Part shown: piece after piece, positions 23,909-35,525 of the stretch
Layout of the letters: the number at the start of each line of letters is the position of its first letter
How positions within the stretch are numbered: the first letter of the stretch is position 1
Origin: Calcarisporiella thermophila CBS 279.70
Lineage: Eukaryota > Calcarisporiellomycota
Direction: 5' to 3'
DNA: 64,000 bases
Assembly: GCF_041956535.1 (NCBI RefSeq)
Contig: NW_027192202.1
Span: 203,529-267,528 of the forward strand
The notes under the pieces: model-generated
Database searches by the model: none
What the model was told of the DNA's origin: nothing
Seen by the model: only the letters and a program-made list of their open reading frames with translations
Position numbers and translations under genes: made by a program

Positions 23909-25070
23909 CTATAGTGAATTGTCCATAAGCCCATATTCTGCCAACGGCGAAAAAATTTGCAATCCCAATGATAATCCTTCATCTCCGACTCCCTCCTGCT
24001 CCCTACCCTCAGCTTCTAATCGTTCCCGTTCATTCCCACGATGTTCAACACGCTGAGATATAGGTGGCAAAAAGGCCATATCACCACCTGTTCTAACCGA
24101 GATTTCGGGCAAGAGACCGGCATTACTGAGATTTGCAGAGGACGACGGGCGTCGTCTCCTACCCCCTCCATTATTATTTAAAAGGATGGAGCGTTCGAAT
24201 CCAGGTGCCATCCGCACTCCGCGTCTGTCTGCCAGGCTTCTTTCTGTATCCCTCCCTAACCCAGACCCGCCATCAAGTCCTCCAGCACCCAGCAAACCCC
24301 GCAAAGGACCACGGCGGGCAGCTAAGCGCTCAAACAAACGATCTGATAGGCGATCTCCCCCGGAAGAGTGCGCCGCATGGGTAGGAGGAGAATACGGTGG
24401 TGTTTCTTCTGATGCTGTTGCGCCACCACCTCCACCCCCAATATCCGGGAAAGGTGAGAATGGTCTCGCAAACCCATCATTTGCTCCTCCGGCACGCGAA
24501 GACATAGGCCATGCATCAATCATGATGTCGATATCCCCGACACCACGGGCGTTATCGCCAGTGGAGTTATCCAATACCAATTCTCCTCCATTGGCCACAG
24601 CAACTGTAGCAAGCGTTTGAAGAAGGGGCATTGTGCTTGCGGATACATGGTTCGCACGACTGCGCAACCGATGATACGAGGAAGATGTGTTTGAGCTAGG
24701 ATATGGTGCTTGTGAAGATTGGCGACCACGTTTCTGCTTCTGAGCAGTCTCCTAATTGGTTAAGAAAAAAATTAAAAAACAAATAGCCGCGACTTCAGAG
24801 ATAAAGAATTACCTTGATAATTATCTCGAATAGCTTGCGCACACATTTATCATTCACATCCAACATATCCGCAAACTGGTCGAACGTAAGTATGTTATCG
24901 CCCTTTATATTATAATTTTGGAGAGAATATATTCGTAACTCTAATTAAAGCAATAAAAGCTCCCGGTTATTTACCTCCTCCCTCTTGCCCTTCTCATTCA
25001 CCGCATCAAACAGGCGTCTAAACTTATGGTTCAGCGTGTCATCAAATTTTTCATGGTGCCATTTGCCCAT
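23909..25070 (-). CDS. unrecognised protein with acidic helical N-terminus and disordered tail
   Basis: Exons 25070-24975, 24902-24813 and 24751-23909, all phase 0, give 342 residues. The first 62 residues form a compact helical-looking module (KFRRLFDAVNEKGKR, then FDQFADMLDVND and VRKLFEIIIK). Its spacing recalls paired EF-hand-like or SAP-like helices, but it lacks a clear calcium loop. A basic patch (QKQKRGRQ) and a long low-complexity region rich in Gly, Arg, Ser and Pro follow, including a six-glycine run. The basic patch could be a nuclear signal. I do not recognise a family. The two small first exons are supported by canonical donors GTAAAT and GTAATT and by sequence quality. Confidence 0.7.
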
Positions 25071-26436
25071 AGTATCGGCTAGCTACTTTTGCTAAAAAGA
25101 GGGGAGAAGGAAACGAGGGAGAGAGAGGGATTTGGTGAAGTAAAGTAAATCAGAAGTACAAATCGCTCAGAGACACATGTGAATAGTGAGGTTCATTAAT
25201 TAAAGAACTGTGTGTATAAGTTGAAAGGTTGATCAGAAAATGTTCAACTATTTTCGAAGTTGAAGTCCGTCTCAAAAAAATTCTTAGCGGATAAACAAAG
25301 AGAAAAAAATATCCAATTTTCCCGCTGCGCCTTCGGTGATAAGGATACTACTGATATTAAAATTATCCTATTTTCCTTTATAATATAGAAAATAAAACCA
25401 ATCTCAATTACCGATATGGATAACTTCATGGGAGTAGAGTCGCTTTGTTTAAAATTTTACATATATACACATGTGGTAGAGGTTGGAATATGGGTTTAAT
25501 TGGGTTATCATAATTGCACGAATACTAAATAAAGCCTTAAAATATTTAAAATATAATTATATATATACTGTATATTAACCATATACCTGTTCAATCTATC
25601 TGTCATAGTGTCAGCTTGAAGTGAGAAATTTCATCGGATCCTTCATCGTGCATACACAATAAGTAATACTTAAATGCAAGGGAACAGAGCTGCATTCATG
25701 TGAATAAATCGAACATAGTCATACTAGCTATCTATGTGTATATTATCACTGTTTCCATCTGTTTTTATTTTGTTCTCTACCCTTATCAAACTACTACTCT
25801 GTAATCATCCATTTACTGCCTATACTCTGGTTTATTGCCATAAAAATTCCCGTTTAAATTTCTGGAGGTCACATTCGATTGAGGTGACACCTGGTCACTA
25901 TCATCGAATCGTATAGGTGAAAGACTAGTTCACAAAATGGCTTAGGCGGCAAACATTTTCAGTGCTCCACAAGGCTTAAAGTGGTGCTCTATGGGATGTC
26001 TTGCCTATCGCGAAAACTATTATCTTTGGTATGGGCGAAGGAAAGCTTAACAACAGGCGTTAAATTTGAGAATAGATTAAAACTCTTTAGGAACAAGACA
26101 GCAAATTGCATATGGGAAAGACAAATTCCTGATTTAAGCGTTAGAAACATTATCCTATATGATTTTTAATATGGCATCATGTAAGACTCGAGGGATGCCA
26201 CGCACTCTGCAGTTTAAAGCAGGGGAACTTGGGGTCAATGAAGCGTTAGAGAGATCTTTTACTGATGAGTTGATTTGCATAATATTCTAGTATCTTCTTC
26301 TACATATCAAGACAACAGATATAATCAAAATCCGATTTTTATCAATTAGTACTATTATGTTACAAAAGTGGATAAGGATTACAACTTTCAATTGTAAATA
26401 TGTTTCTGCAGCCATAAAAACCCGAGGGAAAAAAGT
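25071..26436. other. 1.37-kb intergenic region
   Basis: This AT-rich region contains the promoter of the unrecognised gene and the 3' region of POT1. No coding frame of good quality, repeat or RNA gene is seen. Confidence 0.5.
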
Positions 26437-27699
26437 TTACTCGCGCTCAAAAATAGCCGCCATACCCATTCCAGTGCCAATACACATCGTGTTGGCACCA
26501 AGTCGTTTCCCGGTACGCTTCAGCTCGGTAAATAGGGTGCTAATTTGACGTGCTCCGGTGCATCCAAGAGGATGGCCGAGTGCAATTGCACCACCCTTGG
26601 GATTAACTTTGTCCAAAGAGAGGCCAACCTTCTCGATGGTATAAACTGCCTGGGAAGCAAAGGCTTCGTTCAACTCCACAATATCAAGGTCGGAGGGTTT
26701 GATTCCTGCCTTTTCGCATGCAATGGGCAGAGCGAAGGCTGGACCAATTCCCATGACGCGCGGAGGCACACCGACCACGGCTGCAGTAACGAATTTGCCA
26801 AGGATAGGCATGTTAAGTTTCTCGGCGACGCTACGGCGCATCAAAAGTACAGCGGCAGCGCCATCAGATACTTGCGAAGCATTGCCTGCGGTAGTGGATC
26901 CTCCATCGCCGAAAGCAGCGGGAAGTTTGGCAAGTTTTTCAGCAGTGACACCTTTGCGAACACCCTCGTCCTTGCTCACCACAATCTCTTTTTCATTACC
27001 CTCAGCATCGACAACCTTGGTCTTGATTGGAACAATTTCCTCATCAAATAGCCCCTTCTCTTGTGCAGCAAACGCACGCTGTTGCGATAGAGCAGCAAAC
27101 GCATCCTGTTTCTCACGAGAAATTTTGAATTCAGCAGCAACATTCTCGCTTGTCTCGCCCATAGGAATAAGACAGTCGGCCGCGGGTTCGAATGACGTAA
27201 GTTCATCCGAGTATTCGGCTTGCATTGCAGTAGGGCCATAGTATTTTGTCATTGATTCCATACCAGCGCCGATGCCAATATCAATTTGTCCAGTAGAAAT
27301 CGAGTTCGCAATATTCACGACGGCTTGAAGGCCTGATGAGCATTGACGGTTGATAGTACTAACGGATGTCGTGTCAGGGAAACCAGCATACAACACCGCT
27401 TGACGGCTGACAGTGGCGGCACCACCAGGGGTGAGGACATTTCCAACAGAAACGTCCTGCACCAGCTTCGGATCAAGTTTAGTCTTCTCAATAATGGCTT
27501 TGAGCACTTGTGCAAGAATCTCCTCGGGGAGCGTATCCTTGAATCCACCCTTTTTTGCACGAGCAATAGGTGAGCGGAGGGCGCACACAATCACAACATC
27601 ATTAGGAGATTTCTGGCCAATTTTGGCAGATTGGGAAACAGCTGATGTGGGGGCAGTGGTAAGATGAGCTGTAATCTGATTAAGGCGTTGAGTGGCCAT
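26437..27699 (-). CDS. POT1: peroxisomal 3-ketoacyl-CoA thiolase
   Basis: A single intron-free exon encodes 420 residues, the normal thiolase length. The N-terminus carries a textbook PTS2 peroxisomal signal, R-L-x5-H-L at residues 5-13, read by Pex7. The nucleophilic cysteine sits at 120 in NRQCSSGLQ, and the C-terminal acid/base pair is in [11 protein letters not shown] and CIGTGMGMA. The enzyme cleaves 3-ketoacyl-CoA to acetyl-CoA and a shortened acyl-CoA in the last step of beta-oxidation. It is one of the few genes here without an intron, and its codon use (GCT, GTC, AAG) looks like that of a highly expressed gene. Confidence 0.96.
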   Translation of the reverse strand: MATQRLNQITAHLTTAPTSAVSQSAKIGQKSPNDVVIVCALRSPIARAKKGGFKDTLPEEILAQVLKAIIEKTKLDPKLVQDVSVGNVLTPGGAATVSRQAVLYAGFPDTTSVSTINRQCSSGLQAVVNIANSISTGQIDIGIGAGMESMTKYYGPTAMQAEYSDELTSFEPAADCLIPMGETSENVAAEFKISREKQDAFAALSQQRAFAAQEKGLFDEEIVPIKTKVVDAEGNEKEIVVSKDEGVRKGVTAEKLAKLPAAFGDGGSTTAGNASQVSDGAAAVLLMRRSVAEKLNMPILGKFVTAAVVGVPPRVMGIGPAFALPIACEKAGIKPSDLDIVELNEAFASQAVYTIEKVGLSLDKVNPKGGAIALGHPLGCTGARQISTLFTELKRTGKRLGANTMCIGTGMGMAAIFERE

Positions 27700-28624
27700 T
27701 TTGAAAAAGTATCAAAATGAAATTGGAAATTTCTAGGGAAAAAAGATCTTGTGAAAATGGAGAATAATATGAAGAAATAAGAACACTACGGACCTAGCAA
27801 CTCTTTTATAGAGACTGCGTGAAAAAAATTTAAAAGCATGTGATTCAATTGCAACTATCAGAATATTTAAGATGGGATTAGAAATTGATTGGAGCATATA
27901 TCCCGGTCATCATCTATAGAAATCCCCCCACCTGTAGTGAGGAAAATGAGATTACATAAATTAATTTGTATTTGAATACATTCTACCCGATATTGTTGAA
28001 TTTTCCTTTTATAATGTTATTCGAGCGATTAGCTTCTTATAGAACTATACTTCGATAAATGGGATTAGAGGCTTCTTCGAAATTTTCAGTTTCTAGGGCG
28101 TGCCAGGGGGGATACAAATCAACCTCGAGGAGAGGAAAGAATGCTTTGATGTAAATAGTCTTGAGCAATGCTTTGCCAGGGTTACGTTTGCAATTGTGCT
28201 GTAGAATGTGGCTGCAGAGCAAATTAGAAAAGCACGGTCGGTCGAAAGCCTTTAACTTTTATCCTTCGGGAAAAAAAGTGGTGTGTGTTAGCTTTGTTGA
28301 TCAGAAAGGAAACATCGTTGAATCTTAGGCTATATCGGTAGTTTGTATAGCGTATAGGAAGATGAATTGAAATCGATCTTTTAATAAAAACAGAGCAAAT
28401 AGAAAGCGTGATCATCTTAGCCGTCAAGGTAAAGAAAAGCAGAAAAAAAAATTTTAGGGGTGGTGTGGACAATGTAAAGTAAGGAGAGAAATCATTGTAT
28501 CAACAAAAGATAGAAAAAATATGGCCACAACCAGATAGAAGAAAATGCAGAAATGAGATAAAAAACAGGTAGTAAATAGAAAAATCAAATAAAAATAATC
28601 CCCTTTAAATATGTTGCCATAGTA
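27700..28624. other. intergenic, POT1 promoter side and CCC2 3' side
   Basis: This gap of about 0.9 kb is AT-rich. No open frame with coding character and no clear oleate-response-like inverted CGG pair was found by eye. Confidence 0.4.
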
Positions 28625-31604
28625 CTATGAATCATCCTCCATCATCGGAATGCGGGAATAGCCTTTCGCCCGAGTCCTTCTACTCGTAACGTCTGCAGCA
28701 TGGAAATCCACGATAACCCCTTCGCTACTTTCACTATCCCTGACTTCCTCGCATTCCGGTTTTCGCCAAAATTTAAGCATCAAGCTAGAGCACACTACGC
28801 TCACACTCGAGAAAGCCATGGCGGCACTAGCTACCATTGGATGTAGATGAATGCCCCAAGGTAAGAAAAAGCCCATTGCCAGGGGAATAGCTAGGACATT
28901 ATAGATACATGCCCACATCAAGTTCAACTTGATGCGGCGGTAAATAGTACGCGTGAGATGGAGGGCAGCGACAACATCAGTGAGGTCTGAGCGCATCAAC
29001 ACTACGTCTGCCGCCTCCATCGCAACATCGGTACCACTGCACATTGCAACACCAAAATCGGATGCGGCCAAGGCAGGAGAATCATTGATACCATCACCCA
29101 CCATGGCCACCAATTTTCCACCTCCAGAGCGGAAGAAGCCCCCTCGACTTAGCTCGTGTTTGGAGTGTCGGAACTGGAGACTCTTTTGCATCTCTTGCAC
29201 AATATGCCTTTTTCCATTTGGAGACACTCCAGCATGGACCTCCTGGATTCCTGCCAGAGCAGCAATAGACCGTGCGGTGATTTCTTGGTCTCCCGTCACC
29301 ATAGCCGTCTCAATCCCCATTCTATGCAATTCGGCAATGGCTCTTCGCGCCTCCGGTCTGATTGTGTCTGAGAGCGAAATATATCCAGCAACACGGTCAT
29401 TAATGGCTACCAAAATACAAGTGCGCCCCAGCGCCTCTTGTACCTCCTTGGATCGGGTTTGAGCCGGTGAAAGGGAGCCCAAATTTGATTCTATCCACGC
29501 TGGGCTACCAACTAGCACGTTGAACGAGACGGAGGAATCCTTGGGTATGACTGTGCAGGCGACTCCTCGTCCGGTGGTAGATGAGAACTTGACTATTTCT
29601 GCTACAGTTTCATAGGCTACGATACGTAGTAACTTTTTGCCATGCTCTGAGACTGCCTTGGCAAGGGGGTGCTCGCTTTTGGATTCCGCAGCACCGGCCA
29701 GCATGAAGAACAATTCCTCGGTCAATTGTGACGAAGTCTTATCTGGATTTTCATCTATCTCGATCTCCTCCTCATTCCAAACTCCATATTCGGCTACGTC
29801 GAGTTCGCCCGTAGTAAGCGTTCCTGTCTTATCGAAAACTATTTTACCGATCTTGGCCCCCGCCTCCAGAGGATTACCACCCTTGATAAGAATGCCGTGT
29901 TCCGCACCGACTCCAGTCCCAACCATGACTGCGGTGGGAGTACTCAAACCCAATGCACAGGGACAGGCCACCACAATTACGCTAATACAAAGCTTTACAC
30001 AGATGAAAACGCGGTCGCCATTCTTGAAAACTTCGGGCAGTGCCGGCGTAGGCCAGAGATGCGCAACGATCATCCAGACAAAAAAGGTTAGGAGTCCCAG
30101 GGAAATCACAATGGGAACAAAATAACCGCTGACCCGGTCTGCGAAGCCTTGGATTGGTGCCTTTGACACTTGCGCCTCCTCAACCAGGCGGACAATCTGA
30201 CTAAGGGCCGTCTCAGCACCTACGCGGGTTGCACGCATGGTAAAGGAACCTTGTCCGTTGACGGTACCACCAATAACCATGTCGTTGACTTCCTTTTGTA
30301 CGGGAGTCGCCTCTCCGGTTACCATGGATTCATTAACAGTGGATCCCCCCTCGACAATCACTCCGTCGGCTGGTATCTTATCGCCTGGTACTATCTTGAT
30401 CAAATCTCCGACTTGAATGAGCTCTGTGGGCACTTTTCTCTCTCCCGAGATTTCACCAGCATCATTCATCGTTAATATCGTAGCAATGGGAGGTGTGAGC
30501 GACATCAGCTTAGAGAGCGCGACCGAAGTCTGACATTTGGCGAGATTTTCGAGGAAACGCCCAAGAGTAATATAAGCAATGATGATCGCACAAGTATCGA
30601 AAAAGGTAGAGGGTTTGGGATGAAGCGGGTGGAGGATGGAGTAAAGCATCGAAAAAACGGAAAAAATGAACGCAGAGGTAGTGGAGAAAGAGACAAGGAC
30701 GTCCATGGTCGATGAGCCGTGGCGAAGTGCCTTATAAGAGGTGACATAGAATTTCCACCCAACACCAAACTATAGAAGAAAGAGTGACAAATTAGCTCAA
30801 CTATATCTGGGGCTGGGTAGGGTCTATAAGAACTGAGAGAAGATAATATACCTGGACAGGAAGAACAAGAATAAATTGGATTAGGTCGTTTAAATAAAGT
30901 CCAGGCAGCAATGTAAGATTTGTAAAGCCATCAGCCCAGTGCAGGTGAGGAAGCACCATCGATAAAATGAAGACAGGGAAAGCAAAAATAAGACTTCGGA
31001 GGAAAGCCTGTCGCCATGCTATAATTTCCTTTGTGCGCGCTAATGATTCTAACTGGGTCTTAGAGGTGTTGTCAGAGACCATGGCATCAAAACCCAATTC
31101 CTCGATGCGATCGACAATATCACGAGGGCCAATGCGAGCAGGATCATATTCGAATTTGCCAATCTCAAGGGCAAGATTAACGCTTGCACTTAACACACCC
31201 TCTAGCGCCGACACCTCCTTTTCCACGGTGTTGACACAGGAGGCACACGTCATTCCGAAAATCTTCAGATCAATCTCGTCTCGTCTTCGTTCTGGCAGGT
31301 ATACAGCGTCGAATCCCATGTCCTCAATCATGGCAACAATATTTTTAGGATCAAGTCGAGATGAGTCATATTCCACTGCTCCTCGGCCAGCCAGCAGAGA
31401 AACTTTGACGGAGATGATTCCCTCTTCGCTAGACAGGCCCTTTTCAATGCTGTCGACACATGCAGCACAAGACATACCACCTATTTCAAACTGAGAGGTT
31501 ACGATCTCATCTTGCTTGGTCGACTTTGCTTTGGTGGCTTCTGACAACGGTATGTTCTCATAATTCAAATCCTCGCTGGCGGATATGAACCCCTTGAGCT
31601 CCAT
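28625..31604 (-). CDS. CCC2: copper-transporting P1B-type ATPase (Ccc2/ATP7 family)
   Basis: Exons 31604-30852 and 30769-28625 give 965 residues. Two heavy-metal-associated domains carry GMSCAAC (cysteines 46 and 49) and GMTCASC (120 and 123). Membrane helices follow, with TGEATP, the intramembrane CPC (VVACPCALG), the phosphorylation motif DKTGTLT, the P1B-specific SEHPLAKA, GDGINDSPALA and the last two helices. In yeast Ccc2 receives Cu(I) from Atx1 and pumps it into the late Golgi to load multicopper oxidases such as Fet3. Two metal-binding domains is the usual fungal number. The tail ends in an acidic, Ser-rich cytosolic stretch. The 82-nt intron falls at a phase-0 site between membrane helices. 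Confidence 0.95.
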
Positions 31605-32162
31605 CTTAAATTAAAGGGAAATGGCAAAACTACCACAATACACGTAGTGAAAGGACACAAATTGATATAGACTATAGATAAAATATATATAAAAGTATGC
31701 GAGAGAGAAGGTGGGGGGAGATGAGGAGTGACAAAGATTTGGGATGGCTCTTTCAAGGGTGCTTTGTCAGTGGGTGTAAACTTGGTTTGGCTTTGCCACA
31801 AAATTTGGTCAGAGCGAATTACTAAGAAAAAAGAGAAAGGATAAAAAAAAGGATAAAAAAGACCGAAGAATGAATGAGCCGAGGGGATGAATCAGGATGG
31901 AGGACCGAATTTAATCACAATGAGCTCATGGAACAAAGAGGCGAGGACGGAAGGGTATGAGAATGGACAGGGTCAACAAAAACTCTTAGTTTTACAAACA
32001 ATACGGGGTCAAATAATGGATTTTCAATAATTTTTAAATTAGCGGTGCGGAGAATCGTCTCTTCAGATTAGTAAGCCACAAAGGGATTTTAAATCCGGAT
32101 GTTCATCCTTCCTTAAATTATAACCGGCGCAGGATATATCCATTTTGAGAGTAAATTGCGTC
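31605..32162. other. CCC2 upstream region
   Basis: These 558 bp lie between the CCC2 start and the stop of the next minus-strand gene. Purine-rich stretches are visible around 31690-31880. No gene is seen. Confidence 0.4.
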
Positions 32163-33270
32163 TTAAACGTTTTCTTGGCCCTTTGTTTCTCGCAAGCGTT
32201 CTACCGCCCCAAAGAGCCTGGAGATGGATTTTCCATCCGTGGGCATCGATTTCACCGCCACCATGGCTTTTACCGTTGCTTGCGCACTCTCATATCCTCT
32301 GCGTCGCTCTGATTCAATATTCTTCACTAGCTGCTCACTTGCCCCTGAGATACGAGCAACCTCTGCTATCGTCATAGCATCACGCGAGAGCATCCCTAGT
32401 ACAAAATGCGGCTTTCCCTTTCTGACAAGGCGGGGCCATCGCACAAAACGATAGCTACTAAAGATAAAGCGCAGTCTTGTTTCCGATCCATCGCGCAAGG
32501 GTAGGCCAACACGCGGGCACGAATATATTACGTCCTCCTCATTGCCAGAGGTATTTTCGTTCAACTCATCTAATCTCGCTCTTTTCCTCTTTGGAGGTTC
32601 CTCCGCCCTCTCAAAGTATGGGGATGTGATAGTTCCGGGTTCGTCTTTAACGGCTTCCAGCCATAATCCAGCTTCCTTCTCCCAGCTCCCCCTTAATGCT
32701 CCCCCCCAAATCTCGTTCACTAACTGCTTCACGTTTTTAGCTCCGAGCTCACCTAGAATCGCATCGACGATAAGACTTGGGCCATCAATTACCTCCATAG
32801 GATTGGACACACTACGGAGAGTACGGATAACGATGCCACCACGGATTTTGTGCTCTTCGGAGCCCATTGTAACATCAAGTCCTTTGCGTGAGCCACCGCG
32901 CCAGCCCTGTGAATTGCCGACCCGGTGAAAGTACCAAAGCGCGCTTTGGATCTACAACAGATGAACCAAAAAATAAGCTATCATATGCGGGAGTGTTATT
33001 CCAATCAGATCATAATAGTACTTGATCGGAATGAGCATGTGGAAAGGGATCCGGATGATTATTAGCATCCCAGAGGTAGAATTCAATATCTATCATCCAG
33101 TACGCTTTACTACCAATATGAAGCTGATAATTTCGCATTAGCGTATTGGCAACCGACTGAAAGTGTGTCTGATAATCGGACATCGAAGTGAAGGAAGGTG
33201 GGGAAAGGAGATGGATGAGACTAGTTTTTTGAGAATCGAGGCCATTACTTTGCTTGGATCGGGCTGACAT
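32163..33270 (-). CDS. conserved fungal-type protein of unknown function
   Basis: Exons 33270-33022 and 32951-32163 join in phase 0 to 345 residues. The N-terminal half has striking motifs: YWMIDIEFYLWD, then HPDPFPHAHSDQ, WYFHR and WRGGSRKGLDVTMGSE, followed by GGIVIRTLRSV and VIDGPSLIVD. The pattern of histidines, aspartates and glycine-rich turns looks enzymatic or nucleic-acid-binding. I have a vague memory of similar fungal proteins annotated as 3-methyladenine glycosylase-like, which I cannot confirm. A KRKRARLD patch near the middle could be a nuclear signal. The last third is helical and basic. The two exons together rebuild one continuous conserved block across the junction (HSDQ-IQSALWYFHR), so the model is sound even though the function is not known. 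Confidence 0.8.
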
Positions 33271-33415
33271 GCTTATATTTTTATTTCTAGGCGCCGAAGG
33301 AGATTTTATAACTTAAGTTGCCACCAAAAATTTTTTTAAGGCAACCGAAACTACTTTTATTTTCTGTAAATTCTTCTTTTTATTTTCTTCTTCACAACAA
33401 TTGTGTCTCCTCTCT

Positions 33416-34898
33416 ATGCTAAAATCGCTTAATCTCCCAACAGTAACATCACAAAAAAAGCAGGGTAAATTGTGTATAAAGTAATTAGGAGCATTTACAG
33501 TCCTTGTTTACATTCACCTCTTTCAATCTCAGAACGAACACAACCAAGGCCCAATGTCGAGCAGTCGACGGTGACATCGCAGCTCACCGGTACAGAAATC
33601 GCATTATGTGGGGCCACAGCCGGTGTTGTAAGCAGGTAATTTATTCTGAAAAGGCTGGATTGAAATTCGTATGACAGTGGATTCATTTGCTTTCACTAGA
33701 TTAGTAATTGCTCCATTGGACGTTCTGAAAATTCGTTTGCAGCTTCAGACCCATCGTAATGGCATCGACCTCGCTTTTGCAAAACGACTTCGTGGCGAAA
33801 TAGACACCAGAAAATATCGTGGCATTATTCACGGATTACGCGTTATCGTACGGGAAGAGGGCATTCGGGCACTTTGGAAAGGGAATCTCTGCGCATTATA
33901 TCTTTACCTCAGCTACGGGGCAATACAGTTTTCGAGCTACAAAGGGATAGAAAGCTTATTAGATCAATTTGTAATTATCACCTAGTGTTTATGTTTACGC
34001 TTCAATTCAGCTGCTCTCCGCTAACCCGATATGTTATTTAAAGTCTGAAAAGCATATATCCATATCCCCTACTGTCAAATCATTTCTCTGCGGGGCTATG
34101 GCCGGCAGTATCGCTACTGCAGGTACCTACCCTTTTGATTTGTTACGTACAAGATTCGCAATGCAAGGAGAGAGAAAGGTGAGGCTATTTAAGAGTGTCT
34201 GTTGCGCTTTATCTAATTGACCAAAATGTTATTTATGCTGCTATAAGGTGTACGCTGGAATGATGCAAGCATTTAAAGAGATATACAAACACGAAGGAAT
34301 CGGAGGGTTTTATCGCGGTGTAGTACCATCCATTATTCAGATAATGCCCTATATGGGTTTGATGTTTGGAAGTTATGATGCCTTCAAGCGAGGATTTCTC
34401 TGGCTTGAGGTAAACAAAGTTTGTAGGTTAAGGCTGAATTTCTTTCAGGAGGTAACTCATATACGTGTCCAATGTAATATTCTCTAGAGAAACAACATGT
34501 GGCCAGAGAGCTTTCACAGCATGGAGGACGCGACTTGTGGCGCACTATCTGGACTTATTAGCAAGCTTGGGGTATTTCCTGTAGATGTAATTCGAAAAAG
34601 ATTACAGGTAATTTGGCTGAACCGGGCTTTCTCTTATTCTATTTGACATTTTTTCAACCTTCCTATCTCTAAACGATGACCGTAGATTCAAGGACCAACC
34701 CGCAGTAACTACATACTCCCTAATCTTCCGCGCTACTCTAAGTCAATGATCCGGTGCATGCGCCAAATTGTGCGTCGAGAGGGAGTTTTGGCACTATATA
34801 AAGGGGTGACCCCCGGATTAATTAAGGCGGTCCCAACAAGTGCAGTGACGTTCGCTGTGTTCGGAGCAATGAAAAATCTTTTAGAAGCTGTAAAGTGA
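33416..34898 (+). CDS. TPC1: mitochondrial carrier, thiamine pyrophosphate carrier Tpc1 type
   Basis: Seven exons (33416-33464, 33533-33635, 33700-33970, 34044-34178, 34248-34409, 34488-34607, 34686-34898) give 350 residues. Three tandem carrier repeats each carry the PxD/ExxK/R signature: [21 protein letters not shown] and [18 protein letters not shown]. The paired aromatic/basic motifs FYRG and LYKG are present. The third-repeat sequence RKRLQIQGPTRS and the tail [12 protein letters not shown] are close to yeast Tpc1, which imports thiamine pyrophosphate across the inner membrane. An N-terminal extension of about 35 residues precedes the first helix; the 49-nt first exon was chosen because it is the only nearby ATG that joins in frame with clean splice sites. 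Confidence 0.87.
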
Positions 34899-35525
34899 AA
34901 AATGGACTTGTATTTTCTTCGTTAATATCCGCAGTTATTATAATCCTGAGAAACAAAATAGAAAAACAACATGAATAATAATATTCACCACAAATATAAT
35001 TTCAATTTGGCTGATATTTGTGTTTGGGGATATTAGTATTCAACGATATTTAACAATCCAATATTTCGAAAAAAGTCGATAATGCTCAGTAATTGCATTG
35101 CAACTTATGTTGATACAATAAGTTCAATATATGTCTGAGGTTTCAAGGTTTTACCTGCCTTCATAGAAAGACAGCTTTGGAATTGTTTTGTTTGGAGTTA
35201 ATGCTCCCGAGACTTTCCTCGGATATCTACAATTAAATGAACAGGAAATCTTAGCTATCTAGCCCTTCAAGATAGTATCTACATAAGGAAATTTAGCACG
35301 AGTGTCCGTGCCCAATCCAAGAGTAATTATAAAACAACGGCTTTTTCGCGTTTGCTCGTTCTATTATTTACTTGTTGTTCGAGCAATCAATTCACCATCC
35401 CGACCACTTTTTTTTGCATTTTCGACGCGTCTTTTTTGACATTTAGCGAGGCAACGCGGACCCAGGTGAGAAAGTTCCTTTTTTATTCTTACTTTTATTT
35501 CTTTTCTCTTTGTTATTTGTAGTGT
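34899..35525. other. intergenic with likely 5'-leader intron of the next gene
   Basis: This AT-rich region ends in a T/C-rich leader. A consensus intron (CCCAG|GTGAGA ... TTTGTAG|TGTATG) at 35466-35522 lies entirely upstream of the ATG at 35526, so the next gene probably has an intron in its 5' UTR. Confidence 0.5.
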
